From Paenibacillus sedimenti (GTDB lineage Bacteria; Bacillota; Bacilli; Paenibacillales; NBRC-103111): 64,000 bases of DNA. Position numbers and translations under genes: made by a program. Under the pieces are notes generated by a model, which made no database searches, was not told where the DNA came from, and saw nothing but the letters and a program-made list of their open reading frames with translations. The stretch covers positions 682,001 through 746,000 of the forward strand of contig NZ_JACVVD010000001.1 of the NCBI RefSeq assembly GCF_014534655.1. The letters are read 5' to 3'. This document shows, piece after piece, positions 18,037 to 27,263 of this stretch (position 1 is the stretch's first letter; each line of letters starts with the position of its first letter).

Positions 18037-19829
18037 ATGGCCTCTTCCAGCGGAACAGCCGGCATGCGAATTTCGACAGTCGTCCCTTTACCAGGGCTGC
18101 TTCGAAAGTGAAGACCGTATTGCTCGCCATAGAATAGCTTAATTCGATGGTTAATGTTTTTAATGCCATATCCTTCTTTTTTATCATGGAAGTCGTTACG
18201 GTTGAAGCGGTCCACCATTTCTGCAGGCATCCCGATGCCGTTATCCTCCACGCACAAAACCATCGTATCGTTCTCCATATAGGAATGGATGAAGATCTCG
18301 CCTGCGCCGTGCCGGGAACCATTTTCCTTAATCCCATGCAGGATTGCGTTCTCCACGATCGGCTGCAGCGTAATCTTGAGCATGGTACAGTCATACAGAC
18401 TTTCATCTACATCGCTATGAAACAGAATCGAGTTCCCGAACCGCTTGTTCTGGATGTCCACATAAAGCTGGACGTGTTTCAGCTCGTTCTCGACGGAAAT
18501 CAATTCATCGCCTTTGTTCAGGCTGATTTTATAGAACTGGCTTAGCGCCTGCACGATTTCGGGGATGTCCGGCACCTGGTGTTTAATGGCCGTCCAATTG
18601 ATCAAATCGAGCGTGTTGTACAAGAAGTGAGGGTTGATCTGCGATTGAAGCGCCTTCAGTTCCGCATTTTTAGCCTCTTGTCCCAGCTTGTACTGCTCTT
18701 CGATAAACAGCTTCATCCGTCCCACCATGTAATTAAAGTTCTCCACCAGCTCACCGACCTCATCGCGCGTCGCTTCCACTTTAACCGTATCCAACTCGCC
18801 GCTTTGCACCTTTCGCATTTTACGGATGACGACTGCGATCCGGTTCGTAATCGAGCTGGAGATGACGTACGAGCAGAGGTTGGCGGCAACGACCAGAATG
18901 GCCATGATCAGCAAGGTCTGATTTCTCAGCTTGGCGCTGGACGAATACATTTCCTGCAGCGGTAAGACGGTGACAAGCTGCCAATCTGTGCCTTTAATCG
19001 CTTTCGATCCGACGAGCACATTTTCGCCGCCGCGGCTCAGCGTCTGCCATGGATCGCTTTTACTCGCGATATGCTGAACGGTCGGATAATCCAGGAGCCA
19101 TCGTTGCAGATTGGTCTCATTGGAACTGACGATCACTGTCCCGTTAGCGTTCTGCAAGTAGGCAACTCCATTTTGCGTCGTATTGGCGCGTTTTACGATT
19201 TCCTGCAGCATATCCTCGCGGATATCGACGTTGAGCACGCCGACTTTATCGTCGAGGGCACTGAAGTTTTTGACAAACCGGATGGAGTGGATCGTTTTTT
19301 GTTCCGGATCCCTAAGCGCTGGAATCGCTTGCGTATCGTCAATCCATTTCATTTTGCCGACGTTATCAAGCAGAAGCTGCTGAAGAGGGGACTGGGTGAA
19401 CTCGCTGAGCTTAAAAAACATTTGTTCCTCATTCGAATAAATAAGATCGTCATGGATGAATAGTCGAATTCGAACGATATCATCGACCTTTTGAAAAGAC
19501 GAGAAGTTCAACGACAAATTTTGAAAATCTCGCAATTGTTCCGATAAACTGTATTGGTCAACCGGACGGGATAGCATGTCATTCATGTGGCTGTCGAGTA
19601 CGATGCTGTCGGATATTTCGATGATTTTTCCAAGCTTATACGTAAGGAAGGAGTCGGTTTGTTCGAGCACTTGCTTTGTAGAAAACAGTACTTCAGTGTT
19701 GACTCGCTCCGATCCTTGTTTATAGGACATATAGGAAAGAATGCTGAGTGAAATCAGGATGAGCAAGGAATTCAGCAACATTAATTTATGCTTTAGCTTT
19801 AAGTTTCTGTAGGCTTGTCCAAGGCTCAT
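18033..19829 (-). CDS. YesM-like (LytS-type) sensor histidine kinase
   Basis: 598-aa membrane kinase. TM1 is at about residues 14-34, then an extracellular Cache-like sensor, TM2 at about 300-320, HAMP (RKMRKVQSGELDTVKVEATRDEVGEL), the phospho-acceptor SQINPHFLYNTLDLINW and the HATPase box ENAILHGIKENG with DNGIGMP. It overlaps its response regulator by ATGA (19826-19829), and the regulator is transcribed first. Both diverge from the ABC importer and GH42 genes at 21.5-28.6 kb, so they probably sense the oligosaccharide handled there. Confidence 0.93.
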   Translation of the reverse strand: MSLGQAYRNLKLKHKLMLLNSLLILISLSILSYMSYKQGSERVNTEVLFSTKQVLEQTDSFLTYKLGKIIEISDSIVLDSHMNDMLSRPVDQYSLSEQLRDFQNLSLNFSSFQKVDDIVRIRLFIHDDLIYSNEEQMFFKLSEFTQSPLQQLLLDNVGKMKWIDDTQAIPALRDPEQKTIHSIRFVKNFSALDDKVGVLNVDIREDMLQEIVKRANTTQNGVAYLQNANGTVIVSSNETNLQRWLLDYPTVQHIASKSDPWQTLSRGGENVLVGSKAIKGTDWQLVTVLPLQEMYSSSAKLRNQTLLIMAILVVAANLCSYVISSSITNRIAVVIRKMRKVQSGELDTVKVEATRDEVGELVENFNYMVGRMKLFIEEQYKLGQEAKNAELKALQSQINPHFLYNTLDLINWTAIKHQVPDIPEIVQALSQFYKISLNKGDELISVENELKHVQLYVDIQNKRFGNSILFHSDVDESLYDCTMLKITLQPIVENAILHGIKENGSRHGAGEIFIHSYMENDTMVLCVEDNGIGMPAEMVDRFNRNDFHDKKEGYGIKNINHRIKLFYGEQYGLHFRSSPGKGTTVEIRMPAVPLEEAI

Positions 19830-21427
19830 GCGTACTTCTCCTTGTATTCGGAAGGCGTCATCCCCGTCAGTTTCTTGAATGTTTTGGCGAAGTAGTTGGC
19901 ATCCTGGAAGCCTACCAGCACAGCGATTTCGTAAAGCTTGCGCGACCGGTCCCGCAGGAGCTCTTGCGCCCGCTCAATCCGCAGTTCGGTAATATATTGG
20001 TTAATCGTAGAACCCGTTTCCTTTTTAAACTGGAGGCTTAAATAGTTAGGCGTTAAAAACAATGCCTCGGAGATCGATTTGATCGATAGCTCCGGGTTAT
20101 CGACATGCGCTCGCACATGCTTTTGGATGCTGAGGGCAATAGAGCCTTCCTGTTCTTTGTGCTCTAAATACCGGAAGAAACTCGCAAGCTTTTCGAGTAC
20201 GTATTGCTCGACTTCGTGAATCGTATGAAGCTCCGTGATCATATTCCACAGAAACTGCTCGTGTCCGCCTTCCTCCGTAAGCGGCACATTCTTTTTGTCC
20301 GCAATCTGGTACACATTCATAAGAAGCTTAAAGTAAAAGTTTTTGGTGCTGTTAACAAGCGTATCTTCGGTTTCTTGAATGTCATTGGTCACCTGCTTGA
20401 TGATGGAAAAGGCTTCTTCTTTCTGTTCCGATGCAAGATGCGCAGCGAACTGTTCGATCAAGGATTCATCAAGTGAATGTGATCGTTTGTTTGGCTCCAA
20501 TTCCCGATAGGCGAGCACTTGGTTATAGCCGAGAAAAAACTGGCGCTGCAGTGCGACGATAGCCGTCTGGTAAGATTCGAGTATATGCTGGGCACGGTAT
20601 ACGAGTTGCCCGATCCCGGTAAATGTCTTATTCGCTGCGCCTGTGTATGACAGGAGCACGGTACGTACGCGATGGATCGGGTTCACCAGCTGATTCGTAT
20701 GTGTCAGCTTCTTACCGTACGCATGTACGATCAGATGATGCAAATCTTTGAAAGCACAAATGCAGCCCATGTCGAATTCATCAAAAATCGTTTCGATTTG
20801 TTCGAAAATCGCTTTCTTGTTAGCATGGAGAAGCTGCAGGGAAGCATCTTCGGCGCCAAGCATTTTGACGACGACCGTCACATTCGCCGCTCCCATCGGC
20901 AGCTCAATGCCAACAAGCTGAAAAGACTCGTCTAGTTCGGTTTGAGCTAGCGGTTTGCTGATCAGCTTCAGGGCAAATTCCTCGCGAAGCAGCGTCAAGC
21001 TTTTATTCAGCTGCAGCTCAATCGCCGATTCCTTTAACCGCCGGGCTTGCTCTTCCAGACAAATCGAAACGGCCTCGCGGACATGTTTCTTAATTTCCTC
21101 CAGATTGACCGGTTTCTCCAAATATTCAAGAGCCTGCAGTTGAATCGCTGATTTCAAGTACGGTTTATCTGCGTAACTGCTTAAAAAAATCACTTTGCAT
21201 TGCGGGAGCGCTTCCTTCAGCTTTATGGCGAATTGGATCCCGTCCATTCGGGGCATTTTGACATCGGTCAGCACGATATCCGGTTTGAATGAATCGCTGA
21301 TTTGAAGCGCTTGCAAACCATCCTCGGCAGCCTTGACTATTCCTATCCCCAGCTCGCGCCACGGAATGTAATGCAACAGCCCGTCCCGCGTTATTTGTTC
21401 ATCATCAACAATAAGAAGTTTTAACAT
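19826..21427 (-). CDS. YesN-like response regulator with AraC DNA-binding domain
   Basis: 533 aa: receiver domain (LIVDDEQITRDG, phospho-Asp in PDIVLTDVKMPRMDG, CheY-like Lys in LEYLEKP), a long middle domain, and a C-terminal AraC-type double HTH (SISEALFLTPNYLSLQFKKETG and VGFQDANYFAKTFKKLTGMTPSEYK). The start is ATG 21427, preceded on the minus strand by GGAGG; the upstream codon at 21466 has no ribosome site. Probably activates the divergent lplB-like operon. Confidence 0.92.
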   Translation of the reverse strand: MLKLLIVDDEQITRDGLLHYIPWRELGIGIVKAAEDGLQALQISDSFKPDIVLTDVKMPRMDGIQFAIKLKEALPQCKVIFLSSYADKPYLKSAIQLQALEYLEKPVNLEEIKKHVREAVSICLEEQARRLKESAIELQLNKSLTLLREEFALKLISKPLAQTELDESFQLVGIELPMGAANVTVVVKMLGAEDASLQLLHANKKAIFEQIETIFDEFDMGCICAFKDLHHLIVHAYGKKLTHTNQLVNPIHRVRTVLLSYTGAANKTFTGIGQLVYRAQHILESYQTAIVALQRQFFLGYNQVLAYRELEPNKRSHSLDESLIEQFAAHLASEQKEEAFSIIKQVTNDIQETEDTLVNSTKNFYFKLLMNVYQIADKKNVPLTEEGGHEQFLWNMITELHTIHEVEQYVLEKLASFFRYLEHKEQEGSIALSIQKHVRAHVDNPELSIKSISEALFLTPNYLSLQFKKETGSTINQYITELRIERAQELLRDRSRKLYEIAVLVGFQDANYFAKTFKKLTGMTPSEYKEKYA

Positions 21428-21568
21428 GCTGGTCGCCTCCGATAAATCGTGTTGAATTTTACTCACTATTATAGTTTTGTCGTATGTTCCAAGATGCTGC
21501 CAGGGCTTATGATAGAACCAGATAAAGAACTAGATAAGAATTGGACACCAAGGAAGAGAGGTTGCGAG

Positions 21569-22495
21569 ATGAATATGATCGGACGCGGATTTATCGGAGA
21601 GATTCGTAAAAATAAGGTAAAATTGCTTATGCTATTGCCTGCTGTTCTTTTTTTCTTCGTCATGGCGTATCTGCCTATGGCCGGGATCGTGATTGCGTTC
21701 AAACAGTACAATTATACGGATGGTATCTTCGGAAGTCCATGGGTGGGACTTGATAATTTTAAGTATTTTTTCGAATCGGGACAGCTTTATAAGGTGACGA
21801 TGAATACGATCCTCTACAATACGGCATTCATCATCATTAATAACGGGCTTGAAATCGTATTTGCGATTATTTTAGCAGAAATTGCAGGAAAGCACATGCG
21901 GAAATTTTTGCAGTCCGCCTTATTTCTTCCCTATTTTATCTCCTGGGTCGTCGTCGGCGCCTTCGTGTATAATCTGTTTAACTTCGAATTAGGCTCGGTC
22001 AACACGTTCTTGAAATCAATCGGCATGGAAGCCGTCGATGTATATTCGAATCCGACCGCTTGGGTATTTATTCTGATCTTCTTTTCGGCCTGGAAATCGG
22101 TTGGATACGGAACGGTCTTCTACTTGGCGGCCATCATGAACATCGATCATGAAACCTACGAAGCTGCTGAAATTGACGGCGCGAATATTTTTCAGCGTAT
22201 CAGGCTCATTACATTGCCGGCGCTTGTGCCGACGATCATCATATTGCTGCTGCTATCCGTCGGAAATATTGTGAGAGGCGACTTCCAGCTATTCTATCAG
22301 GTTGTAGGCGAAAACGGACTCGTCTTCGATGCAACGGATGTCATTGATACGTTCGTCGTTCGTTCCCTGTTAAATATTCAGGAATTCGGAATGTCATCGG
22401 CTGCCGGCGTTTATCAATCGGTTCTGTCGTTCATCATCATTATTAGCGTGAATGCGATCGTCAGAAAAGTGGATAAAGACAACGCGTTATTTTAA
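21569..22495 (+). CDS. LplB-family carbohydrate ABC transporter permease
   Basis: 308-aa membrane permease (YtcP/LplB branch). It has about six transmembrane helices and an EAA loop, EAAEIDGANIFQRIRLITLP. The start is taken at ATG 21569 (MNMIGRGF) with AGGAAGAGAGG upstream; longer in-frame codons to 21449 run into the promoter region of the divergent regulator. Partner of the next permease and of the lipoprotein at 23457. No ATPase is encoded here, as usual for this family, which shares an MsmX-type ATPase encoded elsewhere. Confidence 0.92.
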   Translation: MNMIGRGFIGEIRKNKVKLLMLLPAVLFFFVMAYLPMAGIVIAFKQYNYTDGIFGSPWVGLDNFKYFFESGQLYKVTMNTILYNTAFIIINNGLEIVFAIILAEIAGKHMRKFLQSALFLPYFISWVVVGAFVYNLFNFELGSVNTFLKSIGMEAVDVYSNPTAWVFILIFFSAWKSVGYGTVFYLAAIMNIDHETYEAAEIDGANIFQRIRLITLPALVPTIIILLLLSVGNIVRGDFQLFYQVVGENGLVFDATDVIDTFVVRSLLNIQEFGMSSAAGVYQSVLSFIIIISVNAIVRKVDKDNALF

Positions 22496-22509
22496 AAGGA
22501 GGTAACCCC

Positions 22510-23397
22510 ATGCCAGTACGCATTCAATATGATCGATTATGGTTTAATATAATCGGCTATACACTCATCGGATTTTTCGCTTTGCTTTGCATTCTTCCGT
22601 TTGTTATGGTCATTACCGGCTCGTTTACGCCGCAGGAACTGATTTTGCAGGAGGGTTATCGGCTCGTACCTAGCGCATTCACGCTGGAAGCCTATCAAAT
22701 CTTGTTCGGATCAGCCGATAAGCTGCTCCGAGCATATGGCGTATCCATCGTAGTTACAGTTGTCGGCACGTCAATAGGCCTTTTTCTCACCGCAATGACG
22801 GCTTACGTACTGAACTGTCAGGATTTCAAGTACCGCAACCATTTTTCGTTCTACTTTTACTTTACGACATTGTTCAGCGGCGGACTTGTTCCTTGGTATA
22901 TTATGATCGTCAAATATTTGGACCTGAAAAACAACCTGCTCGCCTTGATCGTTCCGCTTCTGCTGAATGTGTTCTATATATTGATTATGCGAAGTTTCGT
23001 AAGCGCAATACCCGAGGCCATTAAGGAATCGGCCAAAATTGACGGTGCAGGAGACTTTACGATTTTTTTCCGGCTCATTCTTCCGCTACTTCAGTCGGCA
23101 CTGGCGACCATCGGTCTGTTCATCGCGCTGAACTACTGGAACGATTGGTTCAATTCCATGCTTTTCATGGATAATGAGAAGTTGTACAGTCTGCAATATT
23201 TTCTGTACCAGATTTTAAGCAAGCTGGAATTCATGAGCGCAGCGATTGCGCAAGCGGGCATTTCAACGCCGACGATGCCAACTGATGCTTATAAAATGGC
23301 CATGACCTTAGTTGCTACAGGACCTACCATTCTTCTTTATCCGTTCGTGCAGCGTTATTTTGTTAAAGGAATCACGATCGGCGCCGTTAAAGGATAA
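22510..23397 (+). CDS. LplC-family carbohydrate ABC transporter permease
   Basis: 295-aa permease with six hydrophobic segments and the EAA loop ESAKIDGAGDFTIFFRLILP. A perfect AAGGAGG lies 8 bp before the ATG. It is the second membrane subunit of the LplB/LplC/LipO-type importer and follows the first by 14 bp. Confidence 0.93.
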   Translation: MPVRIQYDRLWFNIIGYTLIGFFALLCILPFVMVITGSFTPQELILQEGYRLVPSAFTLEAYQILFGSADKLLRAYGVSIVVTVVGTSIGLFLTAMTAYVLNCQDFKYRNHFSFYFYFTTLFSGGLVPWYIMIVKYLDLKNNLLALIVPLLLNVFYILIMRSFVSAIPEAIKESAKIDGAGDFTIFFRLILPLLQSALATIGLFIALNYWNDWFNSMLFMDNEKLYSLQYFLYQILSKLEFMSAAIAQAGISTPTMPTDAYKMAMTLVATGPTILLYPFVQRYFVKGITIGAVKG

Positions 23398-23456
23398 ACT
23401 CGGATTCACCGATTTATCATATATAAGCACATATACATTGAGAGGGGAAACAAAAC

Positions 23457-25055
23457 ATGAAAAAAAGCCTGAATTGGAAAAGCCTTGTCGCTGTTCCGAT
23501 GGTTTTGACGCTCGCCTTGGCAGGATGCTCATCTTCTAAAACACCCGAACCGGCCAAGACGACAGAACCGGCTGGGCAAACTGCGGCGCCAACCGCGGCA
23601 GCAGCGAAAAAAGCAGACACCTCTAAAGAAGTTAAATTAAAAATGTATTTGCTCGGAGACAAGCCTAAGGATTTCGACCTGGTCTATGGCGAAGTGAACA
23701 AGCTGCTCAAGCAGGACATTAACGCGACTGTGGACGTGAGCTTCTTGTCCTGGGGCGATTGGCAGCAAAAATATCCGCTGCTGTTCGCATCGGGCGAAGA
23801 TTTCGATTTGATCTATACGGCGAACTGGGCGCAGTATAACACTCAGGCTACCAAAGGCGGGTTTCTTGAAATTACAAAGGATATGCTGAACCAGTATGCG
23901 CCGAAAACAGCGGCAAGCATGTATCCGGAATCCTACGAGCAAGCTAAGTTAAATGGAAAGACATTCATGCTTCCTATGAATTTCAAAGAAATTCAAGGCG
24001 TCATCACGCTCTTCCGCGGAGATCTTCTTGAGAAGTATAATCTGGATGTAAAAGACGTGTCGTCGACTCCGATGAACATGGGTAAATACTTTGAAGCCGT
24101 AGCAAAAGGCGAAAAAGGTCTTCTCCCAATTAACGGAGCCGGTTTACAGTGGGTCGGTTTCACGCAATACATGCCTAAAGATAAGATGAAAAACTGGTTC
24201 GAAATCGGCGGAGCCGGAAACCTGTCCGTTTGGTATAATGCAACAGATAAAGATAGCAAGGCTGTATCTTACTATGATACGGAACAGTTCGTTGAAGGCG
24301 TGAAAGTATCTGCAGAGTGGGCGAACAAAGGCTACTGGTCAAAGAGTGCTGTAGTGAATAAAACGACAGACAACGATGCGTTCAAGAACGGTAAAGCAGC
24401 TGTCGTTGGCGGCAACCTTTCGACGATGAACTCCTTGTATACGACTGTAAGCAAAGAACATCCGGAATGGAAAGTTGTTGCAGCCGACACCAACTTCGGC
24501 AACCCGGTTGACTTGAAGCCTTTCATTCAAAACGGCGTCGCGATCAACAAAAACTCCAAAAACCCGGAGCGCGCGCTAATGATGCTCGATTTGTTCCGTA
24601 ACGATCCGCGCTATTTCGATCTGACGTTCTATGGCATCAAAGGCAAGCATTATGACCTTGCAGCCGACGGCAAAAGCATCAAGCTGCTGCCTGACAGCGT
24701 GAACTTCCAGCCGGAGGGCGCATGCCCTTGGGGATGGCGCGATGACAAGCTGGTTCGGGCGATCGAAGGCGGTATTCCGAACTATAACGAGCTTCGCGAT
24801 AACATGCTGAAGACGGCGATCACTGCGCCGCTCCAATCTTTCAACTTTGACGACAGTAAAGTGAAAAATGAGCTTGCAGCTGTAGGTAACGTGCTGACTC
24901 AATATGTGAAACCTCTAACGTTTGGAGTCGTGAAATCCGACGTAGATACGGAAGTGAAGGAAGTTAGAAAGCGTTTGGAAGAAGCGGGAAGCAAGAAAAT
25001 TATGGATGAAATGAACCGTCAAATTGCGGAATTCCTGGCGGCTCAAAAGAAATAA
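23457..25055 (+). CDS. LipO/YtcQ-type extracellular sugar-binding lipoprotein
   Basis: 532-aa receptor of the family-1 solute-binding type. The signal peptide ends in LAGC (lipobox Cys24), followed by a Pro/Thr/Ala-rich tether to about residue 58. The length above 500 aa is typical of receptors for larger oligosaccharides in the Lpl group. GAGAGGGGAA precedes the ATG. The adjacent GH42 suggests galactan or rhamnogalacturonan side-chain oligosaccharides (inference). Confidence 0.92.
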   Translation: MKKSLNWKSLVAVPMVLTLALAGCSSSKTPEPAKTTEPAGQTAAPTAAAAKKADTSKEVKLKMYLLGDKPKDFDLVYGEVNKLLKQDINATVDVSFLSWGDWQQKYPLLFASGEDFDLIYTANWAQYNTQATKGGFLEITKDMLNQYAPKTAASMYPESYEQAKLNGKTFMLPMNFKEIQGVITLFRGDLLEKYNLDVKDVSSTPMNMGKYFEAVAKGEKGLLPINGAGLQWVGFTQYMPKDKMKNWFEIGGAGNLSVWYNATDKDSKAVSYYDTEQFVEGVKVSAEWANKGYWSKSAVVNKTTDNDAFKNGKAAVVGGNLSTMNSLYTTVSKEHPEWKVVAADTNFGNPVDLKPFIQNGVAINKNSKNPERALMMLDLFRNDPRYFDLTFYGIKGKHYDLAADGKSIKLLPDSVNFQPEGACPWGWRDDKLVRAIEGGIPNYNELRDNMLKTAITAPLQSFNFDDSKVKNELAAVGNVLTQYVKPLTFGVVKSDVDTEVKEVRKRLEEAGSKKIMDEMNRQIAEFLAAQKK

Positions 25056-25097
25056 GGCAACCAAATAGCACGCAATAAGCGCGGCGGAGGCTTCTCT

Positions 25098-25147
25098 AAC
25101 GGATGAACATAAGGCGTCCGTTGACAGCGATCCGCTGCGCTGTTTTG
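25098..25147 (+). terminator. Two weak hairpins between lipoprotein gene and GH42
   Basis: AACGGA/TCCGTT (25098-25122) and ACAGCG/CGCTGT (25124-25143), the latter followed by TTTTG, lie in the 138-bp gap. They may give partial termination, making receptor mRNA more abundant than enzyme mRNA. Confidence 0.35.
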
Positions 25148-25193
25148 CATATCTTGATGCATTTCGAAAAACGATTTGAAAGGCGGATTGAAT

Positions 25194-27263
25194 TTGACGA
25201 TGAAATATAACCCGACTACGAAAGTTCCCCGCATGCTGCATGGCGGTGACTATAATCCGGATCAGTGGCTGGCTTACCCGGAAATTTTGCAGGAAGATAT
25301 CCGATTGATGAAGCTGTCCGAGTGCAACGTCATGTCGGTCGGCATTTTCTCCTGGATGTCCCTGGAACCGGAAGAAGGCAAGTTTACGTTCGAATGGATG
25401 GATCAATTAATTGACAGGTTCGCGGCAAACGGCATTTATGCGTTTCTGGCAACGCCGAGCGGTGCGAGACCTGCATGGATGTCCGCCAAGTATCCTGAAG
25501 TACTGCGCGTAGCGTCAAACCGTGTACGCAACCTGCATGGGTTCCGTCATAATCATTGTTATACGTCGCCGGTGTACCGCGAGAAAGTCGCGATGATGAA
25601 CCGCAAGCTGGCTGAGCGGTACGGGAACCATCCAGCTGTGATCGGCTGGCATATCTCCAACGAATTCGGCGGCGATTGCCATTGTCCTTACTGTCAGGAG
25701 GCATTCCGCGTTTGGCTGCAAAACAAATACAAAACGCTGGACTCCCTGAATCATGCGTGGTGGACGACCTTCTGGAGCCACACGTACACCGACTGGTCAC
25801 AGATTGAATCGCCGGCGCCGCATGGCGAGACGCAAGTGCATGCGCAAAATCTGGACTGGAAACGGTTTGTCACCGATCAAACAGTCGATTTTTGCAGGCA
25901 TGAGATGGAACCGCTGCGGGAGCTTACGCCGAGCCTTCCGATCACAACGAATTTTATGGAAGTGGCCGGTTTCTCGGGGCTCAACTATTGGAAATTCGCC
26001 GAACTGCTCGACTTCATCTCCTGGGATTCTTATCCGACTTGGCACGATGCGGACAACGAACATGACCAAGCGGCATGGATCGGATTCAACCATGACATGT
26101 TCCGTTCGATCAAGGGAGGCAAGCCTTTCCTGCTGATGGAAAGCACGCCGAGCTTGACCAACTGGCAAGCGGTCAGCAAGCTGAAACGACCTGGTATGCA
26201 CCTGCTCTCCTCGATTCAGGCTGTAGCGCACGGTTCGGACTCGGTGCAATATTTCCAATGGCGCAAGAGCAGAGGCTCCAGTGAGAAATTCCACGGCGCG
26301 GTTATCGATCATGCCGGGCATGAGCATACGCGCGTTTTCCGCGATGTCACGGAAGTCGGCCAAGCGTTGTCGAAGCTGGATGAGATTGTGGGTACATCAG
26401 TCAAGCCGCAGGTCGCTATCATCTTTGATACGGAAAACCGCTGGGCGGTGAAAGATTCGCAAGGTCCGCGAAACATCGGGGTCAAATATGAGGAAACCTT
26501 AAGGAAACATCACAAACCGTTCTGGGATATGGGCGTGTCCGTCGATATCATTGATATGGATTGCGACTTCTCAGCGTACAAGTTGCTTGTCGCGCCAATG
26601 CTATATTTGGTGCGTCCCGGAGTTGGGGAACGCATCGAACGTTTTGTCGAAAATGGGGGCACGCTGGTCTGCACCTATTGGTCCGGTATCGTCGACGAGA
26701 ACGATCTGTGCTTCTTGGGCGGTTTCCCTGGTCCGCTTCGTAAAACGCTCGGCATCTGGTCGGAAGAACTCGAAGGGCTGCATGATCGCGACGTCAACGG
26801 CGCGTTGATGAAGGATGATAACGCATTAGCATTAAAGGGCGAATACGAGATCCACGAATTATGCGATCTTATCCATTTGGAGGGCGCAGAGGCGCTGGCT
26901 GAATACAAGAGCGATTTTTATGCCGGCCGCCCGGTTTTAACCGTGAACAAGCTCGGTAAAGGAAAGGCCTATTATATCGCAGCACGCATCAAAGAACCTT
27001 TTTATCACGACTTGTATCGGACTTTAATTAAGGAGGCAGGCGTAACGCGTGTGCTGGATACTAACCTTCCGGCAGGTGTTACGGCTCAACTTCGTACTGA
27101 TGGTATACATGACTTCGTCTTCCTTCTCAATTTTACGGATCAGGAACAAAAGGTGTCGCTCGACGAGAAGGACTATGCGGATATTCTGAATGGGGAAAGC
27201 TTTTCAAAATCGGTGGAGCTTTCGAACTTTGGTGTAAGGATTCTAAGAAGAAATGCCAAGTAA
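25194..27263 (+). CDS. GH42 beta-galactosidase
   Basis: Cytoplasmic glycosidase of about 689 aa without signal peptide. It has the family-42 start MLHGGDYNPDQWL, the acid/base Glu in WHISNEFGGDCHCPYC (about residue 158), the nucleophile Glu in LLMESTPS (about 316), and the C-terminal trimerisation and beta domains. A Cys-rich zinc site (CHCPYC) is visible. The start is TTG 25194, 7 bp after AAAGGCGG; ATG 25200 is the alternative. In the operon it would split beta-galactosides taken up by the preceding importer, like Bacillus YesZ or GanA. Confidence 0.93.
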   Translation: MTMKYNPTTKVPRMLHGGDYNPDQWLAYPEILQEDIRLMKLSECNVMSVGIFSWMSLEPEEGKFTFEWMDQLIDRFAANGIYAFLATPSGARPAWMSAKYPEVLRVASNRVRNLHGFRHNHCYTSPVYREKVAMMNRKLAERYGNHPAVIGWHISNEFGGDCHCPYCQEAFRVWLQNKYKTLDSLNHAWWTTFWSHTYTDWSQIESPAPHGETQVHAQNLDWKRFVTDQTVDFCRHEMEPLRELTPSLPITTNFMEVAGFSGLNYWKFAELLDFISWDSYPTWHDADNEHDQAAWIGFNHDMFRSIKGGKPFLLMESTPSLTNWQAVSKLKRPGMHLLSSIQAVAHGSDSVQYFQWRKSRGSSEKFHGAVIDHAGHEHTRVFRDVTEVGQALSKLDEIVGTSVKPQVAIIFDTENRWAVKDSQGPRNIGVKYEETLRKHHKPFWDMGVSVDIIDMDCDFSAYKLLVAPMLYLVRPGVGERIERFVENGGTLVCTYWSGIVDENDLCFLGGFPGPLRKTLGIWSEELEGLHDRDVNGALMKDDNALALKGEYEIHELCDLIHLEGAEALAEYKSDFYAGRPVLTVNKLGKGKAYYIAARIKEPFYHDLYRTLIKEAGVTRVLDTNLPAGVTAQLRTDGIHDFVFLLNFTDQEQKVSLDEKDYADILNGESFSKSVELSNFGVRILRRNAK